Shown: positions 52,351-64,000 of the stretch, piece by piece
How positions within the stretch are numbered: the first letter of the stretch is position 1
How the letters are laid out: every line of letters starts with the position of its first letter
Assembly: GCF_050003625.1 (NCBI RefSeq)
Contig: NC_134400.1
Coordinates: 66,606,126 to 66,670,125, forward strand
Origin: Haematobia irritans
Taxonomy: Eukaryota > Arthropoda > Insecta > Diptera > Muscidae
Reading direction: 5' to 3'
DNA: 64,000 nt
Notes under the pieces: model-generated
Database searches by the model: none
Told to the model about the DNA's origin: nothing
The model's input: the letters and a program-made list of their open reading frames with translations, nothing else
Program-made: the position numbers and the translations under genes

Positions 52351-53004
52351 GTTGTAAAGCTTCTTATCTATGTGGTCAAGTCAATGTAACACAAGATGCA
52401 AAAGTGAGCCTGAAGTAATAACTATAACCTAGCATAGCTACATATAAAAACGAGTAAATTCTCAATTATATTTTTGTACGATTTCGTTAAATAATAATTT
52501 TATATATTTTTCAGATAAACTATGCGAAAACAATATTTGATGAACGCGAGCACAGTTTGACAAACATCTGATGACGAAGAGCATGCGATAATTTGCTGGT
52601 AAGCACAAACCTTTGTCTTCATAAATAAGAAAGGGCGAAAATGTCAACAAATTTCACTGAAAAATTAATTACATATGTTGTATATACTATTTGAAATAAA
52701 TTATTTTATAATTAATTTGTTTTACTTTCCAAATAAACCCCAAGAACTCATACTTTGTTATTCTCTAACTTTTAAGTTTGATTAACACAAAAGTTAATAT
52801 GCTTTTAGGAGCAAATATGTTAACTTTAGGTTAACAATCAAAACACTTTATGATTTCAGTTTTAAAATAGATATATAAATTGTTAAAATAATTAAACAAA
52901 TTAATTCCACTATTTTAATTAGATTTGATTCCTCAAACACTTCCTTCAATATCTTTTAATTAATTAAATTTTGTAATTGTAATACTATATGACAGTGCCT
53001 GTCC
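52351..53004. other. unassigned AT-rich stretch
   Basis: I see no repeat family or reading frame here. It is the left flank of the following BEL element. Confidence 0.5.
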
Positions 53005-53248
53005 TGAATAATTTTGAATATTCAGGGAAAATTCCTTTCCTAATGTTGCTCAAGTACAAAACAAGAACAGTTGTATATGGGACATAGGGTACTTGAACCG
53101 TATGTCGATGCAGATGCAAATTGTCCCAGCATAATGTTTTATTCCTTTCACGTTATTTATACTAAATAACGGATGATTAATCATAATACTAAATTAGCAC
53201 GTACCGTATACTTTGACAGCCTATGCTATGTCAATGAATTAAATAATA

Positions 53249-54545
53249 AAGGGTGATACGGTCAAAATTTGGTCAAGGGAAAACGTGTGTAAATCGATGA
53301 AATCGTTTATTTAAAAAATCAAATTAAATTTCTTTTTCAAGTTCAATTAGTATAAAATTCAGGAAAAATATTCAGTTAGGCTTTCGCTTCTCCAAATCCG
53401 AATTGCCGGGCCTCACGCTTGACACCTGTCATCAGATTTTGTACAGCCACCTTGTCCACCTTCTTCGCCGCAGAAAGCCAGTTTGCCTTGAACTTCTGCT
53501 CGTCCTTAGCAGTTTTTTTGGTCTTCTTTAGGTTCCGCTTGACAATAGCCCAGTATTTCTCAATTGGGCGGAGCTCTGGCGTGTTGGGAGGGTTCTTGTC
53601 CTTTGGAACCACCTGCACGTTGTTGGCGGCGTACCACTCCATGGCCTTTTTACCGTGATGGCAAGATGCCAAATCCGGCCAAAACAACCGGAACAACCGT
53701 GTTTCTTCAGGAAAGGCAGCAGACGTTTATTCAAACACTCTTTCTCGTAAATTTCTTGGTTGACAGTCCCGGAAGCTGTGAAAATGCTGCTTTTGAAGCC
53801 ACAGGTACAGATGGCTTGCCAAACCAGATATTTCTTTGCGAACTTTGACAGTTTTATGTGCTTGAAAATATCTGCTACCTTTCCCCTTCCTTTTGCCGTA
53901 TAAAACTCCTGTCCCGGAAGTTGCTTGTAGTCGGCTTTGACGTAGGTTTCGTCGTCCATTACCACGCAGTCAAACTTCGTCAGCATCGTCGTGTACAGCC
54001 TCCGGGATCGCGCTTTGGCCGTCGTATTTTGTTTATAATCGCGATTTGGAGTCACTACCTTCTTGTAAGTCGATAGTCCGGCTCGTTTTTTGGCTCGATG
54101 CACGGTTGTAGACGATACAGCCAGCTTATTTGCGGCATCTCGGAGAGAGAGGTTAGGGTTTCGCTTGAAACTACCGGCAACTCTCTTTGTCGTCTCAGCG
54201 GCTTCCGGTTTTCGATTTCCCCCCGATCCAGACTTCCTGGCTGTCGACAAACGTTCCCCAAACACTTTAATTACATTTGTAACGGTTGATTTGGCAACTT
54301 TTAGCGATTTTGCCAGCTTTGCGTGCGAGTAGCTCGGATTTTCGCGATGCGCGAGCAAAATTTTGATACGCTGCTCTTCTTGCATGGACGGCATTTTGAC
54401 AACTGAAGAGTGAATTCCAAAATCAAAATAGGAGCAACATTCTACACACACACCTTCAAAATGAGGGGTGTTCAGGTTTTTTAAATGCAAAGTTGAAAGA
54501 AATACGTCAAGTTTATATTGACCAAATTTTGACCGTATCACCCTC
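53249..54545 (-). mobile_element. Tc1/mariner (DD37E-type) transposon, copy 2
   Basis: The inverted ends AAGGGTGATACGGTCAAAAT are like copy 1, with TA on both sides (53247-53248 and 54546-54547). The other LTR at 60110-60150 shows the empty site with a single TA. Confidence 0.93.
53376..54394 (-). pseudogene. Tc1/mariner transposase, copy 2
   Basis: Minus strand from ATG 54392-54394 (MPSMQEEQRIKILLAHRENP). Both helix-turn-helix segments, VVMDDETYVKAD (first Asp), IFKHIKLSKFAKKYLVWQAI, FWPDLASCHHGKKAMEWYAA and ELRPIEKYWAIVKRN are present. A single frame break near 53695 between KKHGCS and the second Asp motif is the only obvious lesion; reading then ends EARQFGFGEAKA. The D, D and E are all there. 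It complements copy 1, where the first motif is deleted. Confidence 0.92.
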
Positions 54546-54765
54546 TATTTATGCTGACTTAGTACTACTGTTTATGATATTAGTGTTAATGAACTTAGTG
54601 CAGCAGAAAACCACAACCTGACCAATTGTTGACAGTGAAATTAAATTCTTTATTTAAATTGGTCGGCTATTGACTTCTGCTGCTTACAATGCAAATAATA
54701 TTTAGTTATATATATGCTACATAATATAGCAGCGTAATGGTATAATGTAGCTGCGTTCCTGAACA

Positions 54766-54780
54766 TTATCCCCCACGTTG
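54766..54780 (-). other. BEL-2 polypurine tract region
   Basis: On the minus strand ACGTGGGGGATAA immediately precedes the LTR start TGTTCAGG. Confidence 0.6.
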
Positions 54781-54943
54781 AATGCTACAGGTTCAACTAA
54801 TAGAAGACATTTAAATTTCGGGTGACGTGTCCAGAATGATCCCTTCGAGAACATTGCGTGATTGTTATCTCAGATAAAAATGTCACTGCTTGGTTGAAGA
54901 CAGTTGCGAATGTCATCGCTGGAGAGTGCATGTATTCATCTCG

Positions 54944-55990
54944 CTAGAGATTGCTCGCAAAGTATTCTGGTTGGGGATGTATCGCAACAAGGGTGCCGTT
55001 CTCGTTTGCGGTCACCGCAAATATCTTCAACAACTCAAACGTTTGCTGGTCAACTAGAGGGAGTCTTATCTCGAACGTAACCTTGTTCTTAGTGACTGCT
55101 GCTTTTGCTCGCATGATTTTGTAGAATTGAATGAGGTCAATGTCATCGAAAGGTAGAACTCGTGATACCGGTAGATGAGCCTTGATTAGGTTAATTTCTC
55201 TTTGCAGCTGATCCGGCGTTAGTAAGGATGGACTGATCCTACCGTGATGAGAGTCTGTAAGAACATTAATGGTTTCCGCTTCAACTTGGCTTAGTCTTGT
55301 TGCTGCTAGAGTTAGTTCGTTAGCAAGAAGTGCTACTGTGTGAGCTATCCTTAGCTGAACTTCGGCTTCTACCACTTGGTTATGTATCGTCGATATGGTG
55401 GTTTGGACTTCATTTATTCTAGTTTTTAAAGATAAATCGTCTTCCTTTATTATGTTTAAGGTCGATAATTGAGGTTTGATTGTGTAGCAGCGATGTGAGG
55501 TGGCTTCTGTCCATCTCTGTTCTTAGTATCGTATTGTCCATTTCAGCGGCATAGTCCGCGTCTAGCATTCCAAACAGAGATCTTGCGACATTACCGACAA
55601 TATTTAGAGCAGCTCTACGCAATCTCCTTGGCATGATGATATCTCTATCTTGGATTAAATCTGCTTGAGTTTGCTTGAGATGAGATGCGAAGTTGTTACA
55701 CATTGCTTCTTGAGGAGACATCTTGCATAGATTGGAAAGCATCTTTATATGTCAGCGAAGTTGTCAATTTCTGATCTAAAGGGTATAAGATTGTAGTAGA
55801 CCATGAGCTTCCATTCTGCTGTGGCTATGCGTGCCGTACCAATACCTTCGAAATATAATCCGGGATTTGTGTCAAATGGTTGTGGTCGCATGGGATTGCA
55901 TAATACAACCAGTAGTATCAGGAGAGCCAGTAGTGTTGTGCACAATAAATTAAAGTTATTGGGCCTCGATCGTTTTGATGTGTTTGGCTC
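54944..55990 (-). pseudogene. env-like (baculovirus F-type) ORF of BEL-2, broken
   Basis: Minus-strand pieces in order: a hydrophobic leader (TTLLALLILLVVLC) near the start, then YFEGIGTARIATAEWKLMVY, a frame break with a stop near 55745, a furin-like basic site RRLRR followed by an Ala/Val/Gly-rich stretch as in class I fusion proteins, a second break near 55419, and a Leu/Ala-rich helical segment to a stop at 54944. The distal ectodomain and membrane anchor expected in full-length proteins of this type are not seen. Known family role: an envelope-like membrane fusion protein. This copy is inactive. Confidence 0.7.
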
Positions 55991-56007
55991 CTGTTCGTAT
56001 GTTCGCT

Positions 56008-57110
56008 TTATTCTTTTCCTCCCTCTTCGGTATCATCATTGAATAATGGCGCTAAGCGATGAATTGGCCGTTTAATAACACCTGATGAAGTTTTGATATC
56101 GACTACACGCACGTTTCCATCTTGTCCTTTGTAGGGTTTGATGATGCGCCCAAGTGGCCATTGCATGACCGGTACGTTGTCCTCCTTTATGATGACAAGT
56201 TGGTCGGGTTTTATAGTTGCTGAGGTTGCCCTCCATTTGTGTCTCTGTTGGAGTTGTGACAAATATTCACTGGACCACCTAGTCCAAAAACTGCGTCTTA
56301 GTTCTGACACAAGTTTCCATCTTTTAGATAGTGGTGTTGGTGGCTGGTTTGTTCTGGCGTCAATTTGTGAGGTCAGGGGTTCCCCTATAAGGAAATGACC
56401 TTGCGTCAGTGCGGTTAAATCGGTAGGGTTTGAAGATATGGGAGTTAGCGGTCTTGAATTTAAAGTTGCTTCAATTTCTATGACTACCGTTTCCAATTCT
56501 TCATAAGTGAGGGAGGCGGTGGAAACCGAAGGCAGAAGTAGATGCTTGGCTGATTTTACCGCAGCTTCCCAAAGGCCTCCGAAATGGGGGGCTCTGGGAG
56601 GGATGAATTTAAATTCGATCATTTCTTTGGAACATGTCCATCCAATAGTCTCCTGTGATTCCTTCCCGAATAATGAGATCTCCAGTTGCTTCAGTTGATT
56701 TCTAGCCCCAACAAATTTTGTGCCGTTGTCTGAATATGTTAGATCTGTCACAACATCCATGTGGATTGCCTTTGTGGCAAAACAGCAAAAGACTGCGATA
56801 TACACCTTGTGGGGACTCTTTCCCCTAAGCTTGTAGTGTACCCAAAATGGACCGCAATAATCTACTCCGGTGTTTAAGAAGGGTCGGCATGGCGTTATTC
56901 TGTCTTCTGGTAAATCACCCATTATCTGTTGATACATTTTTGGTTTGGCCCTTGTACAACGAATTCAATTGTGAACTGTGTTCCTTGCCATTGTTTTGCC
57001 CTTTATAATACAGAATCCCCTTTCTCTTGTAGTGTTTAGCAACGTTTGTGGACCGCAGTAATGGTTTTCATTGTGCAGCATCACGAGGATTACTTTGATG
57101 ATGGGGTCAT
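56008..57110 (-). pseudogene. BEL-2 integrase
   Basis: Minus strand. IRCTRAKPKMYQQIMGDLPE (zinc-binding end, with TGA just upstream near 56972), LNTGVDYCGPFWVHY (first Asp), VVTDLT then directly YSDNGTKFVGARNQL (second Asp), HFGGLWEAAVKSAK (Glu), and the C-terminal HFLIGEPLTS, FWTRWSSEYLSQLQ and WPLGRIIKPYKG. About 25 residues normally lying between DLT and YSDNG are missing in frame. It ends in a Lys/Glu tail at 56008. Confidence 0.88.
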
Positions 57111-57122
57111 TATAAGGCAATA

Positions 57123-57352
57123 TTATTTGATGTTTTTTTCGTATGAGAGATTTGACGCTTCTAGTCTTCCGCCAACTCGAAGAATATCTGATTCGTCAAG
57201 GAAGGGGGATAGACTGATAATTGGGCTGGATCTGCTGAGCTCCTTGGTTGTCTTTAACTTGTTAATGTCGTCTTTGAAGTTAGCTGATTGTATGGTTTTG
57301 ACTATTAGATGCAAGGCTGAAATTAATTCTATTGGGCTTAGTAGCTTCCCAA
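57123..57352 (-). pseudogene. BEL-2 pol fragment before integrase
   Basis: ELISALHLIVKTIQSANF, SRSSPIISLSPFLDES and ILRVGGRLEASNLSYEKN on the minus strand correspond to the PFLDxxGLIRVGGRL block that ends the RNase H-integrase linker in BEL/Pao. Confidence 0.85.
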
Positions 57353-57681
57353 CAAACACAAGGATGAACATTTTTCATATCAATTTGATAGTGAATCCCA
57401 TATTTAACATTAAATTGAATGGCCTTGCAAATTGCTTGCTTTCAACAAATTTTCCAATAGGTTTGAAGCATTAAAATGAGATATAGTTTGAAAAGTTGTT
57501 GCTAATACGTTGAGAAATTGTTGCTAACATGTTGAACTGTACTGTTGAGGGTAATGTCTGTTTTTTGTTGAGAACGCGATTATCTCAACAATTTCTCAAA
57601 TTGAATTCTAATCTAATTCTTTGAAAAAATGTTTGAAAGCGTATGGAATAAAAGCATTTCTCCAATGCTTGTGTTAGGTTG
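57353..57681. mobile_element. small insertion with AACACAAG inverted ends
   Basis: It separates two adjacent pol blocks. The left end is AACACAAGGATGAAC; the right end, reverse-complemented, is AACACAAGCATTGGAG. About 330 bp, AT-rich, non-coding. No target duplication was resolved. Confidence 0.5.
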
Positions 57682-58410
57682 CTGGTCGGTCGGCTTACGA
57701 TGTCCTGCTGTTTTTGATAAATCGCTGCATATAAGCCACAACTCGTTGACGACAACCGAACGAATTGCGGTGATTGATTCTGTAGATGATTTCCTCTTGC
57801 GCAGCTGTAGTGACAATAACCGGCATTCGTTTGAATTCTTTCGCGAATTCCTTAGGCCAACAGTCTTCATTTCCATGTAGGAAAAGGGGTCCAGAGAACC
57901 ACATGTTGCACTCCGGTAATTGTTCTGGTTTTAAACCTCTGGAGATTAAGTCTGCGGGATTATTTTTGGAGTCGACGTGTCGCCATTGACTATTGATGGT
58001 GAGGTCTTGTATTTTGCTGATTCGGTTAGCCACAACAGTTTTGAGTGATGATGATGCCGAATTTATCGAATGCACGACAATTTTTGGAATCAGACCAGAA
58101 GAAGAGCTGTTTGTCTTCGTATCTTAGTTCATTTTTTGTTTTGTTGGCCAGTTCTGCTCCTAGAAGTGCTGCACAAAGTTCTAGCCTTGGCAGCGATACC
58201 CTTTGGAGAGGCGCAACTCTGGATTTGGCGCACAACAGCCGGACGATTATCCCTTTATTTGGTAGTTTAGATCAAATGTAAACTGTGGCTCCATAAGCTT
58301 TTTCTGATGCGTCCACAAAGACGTGCATTTGAATGTGCTGCGCAGTTTGTCCTTCAAACACGTGGCGTGGGATATGGGTGTTGTCTAACATATTTAGTGC
58401 ATTACGAAAG
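57682..58410 (-). pseudogene. BEL-2 RNase H region
   Basis: Minus-strand pieces in shifting frames: AKSRVAPLQRVSLPRLELCA, ELRYEDKQLFFWSDSK, then WRHVDSKNNPADLISRGLKP and CNMWFSGPLFLHGNEDCWP. This is the RNase H and following conserved block of Pao elements. Frameshifts lie near 58235-58280 and 58060. Confidence 0.85.
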
Positions 58411-58415
58411 GCGTG

Positions 58416-59729
58416 TCATTTTGTTGTTTGATCTTCAGGGAGTTCATCACCCCAAGATATCAGATCCTCCCAAAGTTGTTGAATGAATATCTTGGCTGCC
58501 ACTACGACTGGGCCTGCCATACCCAGCGGATCGTAGATTCGTGCTTCATCTGATATGACAGATCGCTTAGTTATCATTGAGACTGGCTGATTTGCCCTAA
58601 GGCAGAATTGATCCGACTCTGGGCTCCATATTAGTCCCAATGCCATTATTGACGCGTTTTCAAAATCAAGGTTGCCTTCTTGATTGTCTTGCGGTATGTC
58701 TTGGAGGAGTTGGCGATGATTTGCACACCACTTCCGAAACTTGAAGCCGGCTTCCTTAAGTAAGAAGGTGAGTTGAGATTGCATTTCCTTAACTGTTACC
58801 AAGCTATCTGAACCGCTCATCCCGTCATCGACGTAAAAGTCCTGCGTCAGGATCGTTGCGCCAAGCGGATGTTTGTCCATCCGGATAGTCGCTAGCCTTT
58901 GTAGACACCTTGTCGCCAGATAGGGAGCTGATGATGTTCCATAAGTGACGGTGTTTAGTTGAAAATGTCGTACAGGCTTCCCTGGATTATCTCTCCATAA
59001 AATGAGTTGAAGGTTCCTGTCTCGTTCGTCCACGAGAATCTGACGATACATTTTTTCGATGTCGGTGGTGAAAACAAATCTGGGTAATCGGAAACGTAGA
59101 AGCATTCCAAATATGTCCCCTTGCACTGTTGGACCAGTCAGTAAAATGTCGTTTAGTGACCGATTTGTTGACGTTTTTGCTGAAGCATCAAATACGACTC
59201 GAAGTTTAGTTGTGCTGCTTTCCGGACGCAAAACACAGTGATGCGGAATGTAGTACCGAGGGCCTGGCAGGTTTTTGGGATCGATTTGAGTCATGTGATC
59301 AAGATCTTCGTATGACTGCATGAAGTCCTTGTATTGTTTTTCAAGATTGTTATCGCGTTTGAATCGTCGTTCCAAGGCAAGGAACCTGGAATATGCGGAT
59401 GTTTCTGATCCACCAAGTGTTGCGGCATCCTCAGACAGGGGTAGACGAACAACAAATCTTCCATTGAGATCTCTGGTTGTGGTTTGAATGAAGTGAGTTT
59501 CACACGCCTGTTCTGCAACTGTGAGATTGCTTTCTGCAGGAACTTCCTCGATTTTCAAGAATTTTTCAAGTAGTTCGTTTGTTGCTGTATCGTCTTCACT
59601 AAAAATTGCACCTGGTGCTTCGGTTGTGCTGTCGTCAGCTAATCGTCCACTGGCGATCCACCCAAGTTTTGTGTTCCTCAGGGCTGGTAAATTGTCTGCT
59701 AAGTGCAATGTTAAAGGTCTAGGGGTCAA
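58416..59729 (-). CDS. BEL-2 reverse transcriptase
   Basis: A 437-codon minus-strand frame. It begins in the linker after protease (TLHLADNLPALRNTKLGWIA), then LRVVFDASAKTSTNRSLND, FTTDIEKMYRQILVDERD, LNTVTYGTSSAPYLATRCLQ and FYVDDGMSGSDS (catalytic YVDD), and ARIYDPLGMAGPVVVAAKIF. It ends at a stop where RNase H should start. Gag and protease are absent upstream. RT motifs are intact. Confidence 0.9.
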   Translation of the reverse strand: MTPRPLTLHLADNLPALRNTKLGWIASGRLADDSTTEAPGAIFSEDDTATNELLEKFLKIEEVPAESNLTVAEQACETHFIQTTTRDLNGRFVVRLPLSEDAATLGGSETSAYSRFLALERRFKRDNNLEKQYKDFMQSYEDLDHMTQIDPKNLPGPRYYIPHHCVLRPESSTTKLRVVFDASAKTSTNRSLNDILLTGPTVQGDIFGMLLRFRLPRFVFTTDIEKMYRQILVDERDRNLQLILWRDNPGKPVRHFQLNTVTYGTSSAPYLATRCLQRLATIRMDKHPLGATILTQDFYVDDGMSGSDSLVTVKEMQSQLTFLLKEAGFKFRKWCANHRQLLQDIPQDNQEGNLDFENASIMALGLIWSPESDQFCLRANQPVSMITKRSVISDEARIYDPLGMAGPVVVAAKIFIQQLWEDLISWGDELPEDQTTK

Positions 59730-59894
59730 CCAATGAATGGATTGATCCCTATCGAATATTTTTGAAGCTCCTTACCGCTGGTGGGGGGAAACTTCAATAT
59801 CGACTGCGTGCTCTGATTTACTAATGAATTCCTTTGAGTTTCTTACCACTGGTGGGAGGAAACTCGAAATCAATTAGTATTTTGGGGTCACCAA
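59730..59894 (-). other. BEL-2 5' leader with tRNA-Trp-like primer site
   Basis: On the minus strand TGGTGACCCC lies one base after the LTR and matches the first ten bases of a tRNA-Trp-type primer site. The leader holds two related stem-loop blocks (TTTCCTCCCACCAGTGGTAA and TTTCCCCCCACCAGCGGTAA). The gag-protease deletion must lie at or near 59729-59760. Confidence 0.6.
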
Positions 59895-60348
59895 TGAATA
59901 ATTTTTAATATTCAGGGAAAATTCCTTTCCTAATGTTGCTCAAGTACAAAACAAGAACAGTTGTATATGGGACATAGGGCACTTGGACCGTATGTCGATG
60001 TAGATGATGTAGATGCAAATTGTTCTAACATAATGTTTTATTCCTTTCACGTTATTTATACTAAATAACTGATAATGAATCATAATACTAAATTAGCACG
60101 TACCGTATGCTATGTCAATGAATTAAATAATATTTATGCTGACTTAGTACTACTGTTTATGATATTAGTGTTAATGAACTTAGTGCAGCAGAAAGCCTCA
60201 ACCTGACCAATTGTTGACGGTGAAATTAAATTCTTTATTTAAATTGGTCGGCTATTGACTTCTGCTTCTTACAATGCAAATAATATTTAGTTATATATGC
60301 TATATAATATAGCAGCGTAATGATATAATGTAGCTGCGTTCCTGAACA
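59895..60348 (-). repeat. BEL-2 LTR (5' LTR), uninterrupted
   Basis: It matches 53005-54765 without the transposon, with small indels (a shortened block near 60103, an extra GATGTA near 60005). Confidence 0.9.
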
Positions 60349-61573
<1,225 letters not shown>

Positions 61574-61779
61574 TACATAACACTCAACATTATTGCCGCG
61601 CATACCTCCTTTTTATAGGTTGTTGTCTATACTAATTACTTCGTCCATGCAATTTTGTGTCTATTAACATTTATATTGGTGGCCGCCAGATGGCCACCTT
61701 TACATTCGTTCTCCTCATAACATGGAGCCATTGTGGTCCAATTTCCGCATACATTTTTGTAAAAATCTTCTTTGTCAAA

Positions 61780-63070
61780 TTTTCAATTCTATAGAAAACT
61801 GTGACACACATTATTTCTTTAAAAAATTTCTAAAATTGTGTTTCTATACAACTTCTTCTTAAAAACTTTATTCCGATGTAAAATTTTAGCATCAATTTAT
61901 ATAGAAATAAAGTTTTGGCAATAATTTCTATACAAATACAATTTTGATTAAATTTTATGCAGCCAAAATTTTGAAAAAGCGCAACATTTTGACGAACTTT
62001 TGACAATAAAGAAATAAAATTAAAAACAAAACCTGTAGAGGCAAAATTCTGTAGAAGCAAAATTTTTACAAAACTTTCTGTTAGTTTTTAACAACAATTT
62101 CTGTAGAAATCAAGTTTTGAAACGAAAACTTGGTAACAAGAATTTCTATAGAAACAAAATATTAACAAAATTATCTAGAGAAATAAAATTTTTAACAAGA
62201 ATTTCTTCTAATCTTCTGTAGAAACAAAACTTTGAGAAGGACAATCTTGAGAAAAAATTTAGTGGAAGCAAATTAAAAAATTTTCCAATAGAAATAAACA
62301 TTTTAACAAGAATTTTTATAGAAACAAAGTTTAGACGAGATTTTCGAAGAACACTTTTAAACAATTTAATATAGAAATTAATTGTTTATTGAAACACAAT
62401 TTGAAAACAAAATTTTCTATAGAAAATATATAACGAAATTTTCAATAAAAACACAATGTTGTTATAGTTTATAGAAACAATATGACTAAAGTTTATGCAG
62501 AAATAACATTTTGATTAAATTTTTAAACATTTCTACAAGAAAACAACAAAAGTTTGTCGACAAAAAAATTTTGACCAAATTTTCTAAAGAAAAAAACGAA
62601 TTTCTATAAAACTTTTGACATACGTGGAAAGAAATTTTATATATTGAAAAAACATTTTGAAATAAACTTTTCTTAAAAAAGTTGCTAAAATATTAAAAAA
62701 AAAGAAATTTCGACAAAACTTTCTATATGAACAAAATGATCTACAGAAGAAAAAAAATCTATAGAAGAAAGATGTGACAAAGTTTTCTTTTTTTTAACAA
62801 ATTTTTGGCCAAAATTTCTATGGAATCACAATTTTGACCAAGTATACAAACACAATTTTTTAAAAATTAAATTAAAATTGTGATAAAATGTACTAAAGAA
62901 ATAAAATTTTACTAACATTTTCTAAATAAATAATATTTTGACATATAAATTAAATTAAAAAAATCTAAAAACCACAATTTTGGCAAAATTTTATAAAGAA
63001 ATCAAATTTTCACAACATTTTCTGTATATGTTATTTAAAAACATTGAATTTTTCATAAAATATAATGACG
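61780..63070. repeat. degenerate TTTTCTATAGAAATAAAA-type array
   Basis: Repeated variants of AATTTCTATAGAAACAAAAT and ATTTTGACAAAATTTTCT run with loose 25-35 bp spacing. They resemble the blocks at 45410-45830 and 47740-48175 but are much more diverged and not flanked by the family 1 ends. A short further block is at 63830-64000. Confidence 0.75.
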
Positions 63071-63317
63071 AAATAAATTTTTAACAAAATGTTTAAATCT
63101 GTTTAACGATATATATTGAACAAATGACTCCTAAAAACTCTTCACTTTGCCGATAGCGATAAGGTAACTTAATCCTATATATTTTCACTTGGTAACATTG
63201 GAATGAGATACTAGTTCTGCGAAATTCCCGCCATTTTTCAATGATTTGTTTTTCTGTAGCATATAGTATAGTATAGCATATGTATTGTACATGTTAATAG
63301 CAAGTGGGCACCAGTGC

Positions 63318-63390
63318 TCATGTGGCTCAGCATGTAGCGCAGTGGAGCGGGAGTCCTGAAGTCCAGGTTCAAAACCTATTGCACCCGGAG
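63318..63390 (+). other. tRNA-like sequence
   Basis: GGCTCAGCATGTAGCGCAGTGG resembles an A-box region, and CAGGTTCAAAACCTATTGCACC a T-arm/B-box. Pairing is imperfect and there is an extra 5' segment, so a decayed tRNA or SINE head is more likely than a gene. Confidence 0.35.
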
Positions 63391-64000
63391 ACTATCTTTT
63401 AGATTTTATTTAATTATATATAAGGTATGATAGTTAAACCTAAAACATTTTTTGCAGACCTTTTTCGAATCTTTATTAACCTTCGTAGGGAATTTTTAAA
63501 ATCATACTATGGTTTTGGAAAGCTATTAATAAAAATGATGTTAGAAATTGATTGGTTACTAATTATGGTGATAATAAATTTGACGAATTTGGACAACATT
63601 TTCTAAAATGTTCAATGTTTCAATATTACACTGAACAAAATATTGTCGCAAACTAAAAAAAATCTTCAAACCAAGGCGAGTATTTTTTGGCAGAGAATAA
63701 TATAAAGTGTTGTCTTGTCTAAAAGACAATAAACTTTGCGATACCTTAGAGTTAGAAAATTTGACTTAACAATGGAATTTTATACAATTTATTGAATTGA
63801 TTTCAACTTGTCCTAAAAATTTTGTTCTAAAAGAAACACATTTTTGACAAAATATTCAATAGAACCACATTTTTTATAGAAACAAAATTTTGAAAAAAAA
63901 TCTAGTAAAAGGGATCTTTGACAAATTTTTCAATAAAAGCTAAATTTTGAAAAAAATTTAAAAAATTAAAAGTGTTCTATAAAAACAAAATTTTGTCAAA

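Larger units (their letters stand above)
53005..54765 (-). repeat. BEL-2 LTR (3' LTR), interrupted by Tc1/mariner copy 2
   Basis: It starts TGAATAATTTTGAATATTCA and ends CTGCGTTCCTGAACA in plus orientation. Without the 1.3-kb transposon it is about 462 bp, against 454 bp for the other LTR. Confidence 0.9.
53005..60348 (-). mobile_element. second BEL/Pao LTR retrotransposon with env-like gene
   Basis: Direct LTRs at 53005-54765 (interrupted) and 59895-60348 end TG...CA in element orientation (TGTTCAGGAACG ... ATTATTCA). Flanks TGTCC and AGTCC agree in four of five bases. A tRNA-Trp-like primer site follows the 5' LTR. Pol and an env-like ORF are present on the minus strand; gag and protease are missing. 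It differs from the first BEL at protein level throughout, so it is another family. Confidence 0.9.

Overview
The window looks like intergenic or heterochromatic DNA of a higher dipteran, probably a calyptrate fly related to Musca, Stomoxys or blowflies. This placement is inference. It rests on the AT-rich background, the mix of repeat families (BEL/Pao, Gypsy, LOA-, Jockey- and CR1-like LINEs, tRNA-headed SINEs, Tc1/mariner, hAT and piggyBac-like elements) and two repeat families with 153-bp internal units whose ends I recognise as abundant in such genomes. I find no convincing host gene. Nearly every long reading frame belongs to a mobile element.

Layout. 1-12820: a BEL/Pao LTR retrotransposon carrying an internal 4.3-kb tandem duplication; the second unit is split by an intact 3.55-kb non-LTR retrotransposon (5437-8991) with a 13-bp target duplication and a 2A-like motif. 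12962-13915: two Jockey-like fragments. 14738-27110: a CR1-like LINE cut into four pieces by an AT-rich insertion, a TIR element with AGATCT-rich ends, and a minus-strand Gypsy element (19186-25563) with an extra ORF after pol. 27140-29990: SINE heads, a duplicated repeat with hairpins, and a Jockey fragment. 30133-38322: two LOA-like LINE copies; the second (12-bp target duplication) interrupts a decayed hAT transposase gene. 38972-41195: MITEs and a repeat inverted relative to 28000-29470.

41196-50893 is a deep nest. A short LOA fragment holds a SINE; the SINE's two target duplications now lie 9.5 kb apart because it has been filled by other elements. These include two asymmetric-ended families with 153-bp internal repeats (42179-49626 and 42808-44820), a hAT-like element (46745-49192) carrying an inverted copy of the first family, and several MITEs. 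50894-52153 and 53249-54545 are two copies of one Tc1/mariner (DD37E) element. The second sits in an LTR of a minus-strand BEL/Pao element (53005-60348) that has lost gag but keeps a damaged env-like gene. 60349-64000 holds a (TA)n microsatellite and a degenerate TTTTGACAAAATTTTCTATAGAAATAAA-type repeat.

The elements do not form a pathway. The functional links are mobilisation relationships: the LOA LINE and the SINE share their 3' tail, and the MITEs presumably depended on hAT or piggyBac transposases encoded elsewhere. Almost all proteins carry stops or frameshifts. The one clearly intact large gene is the non-LTR ORF at 5473-8928.
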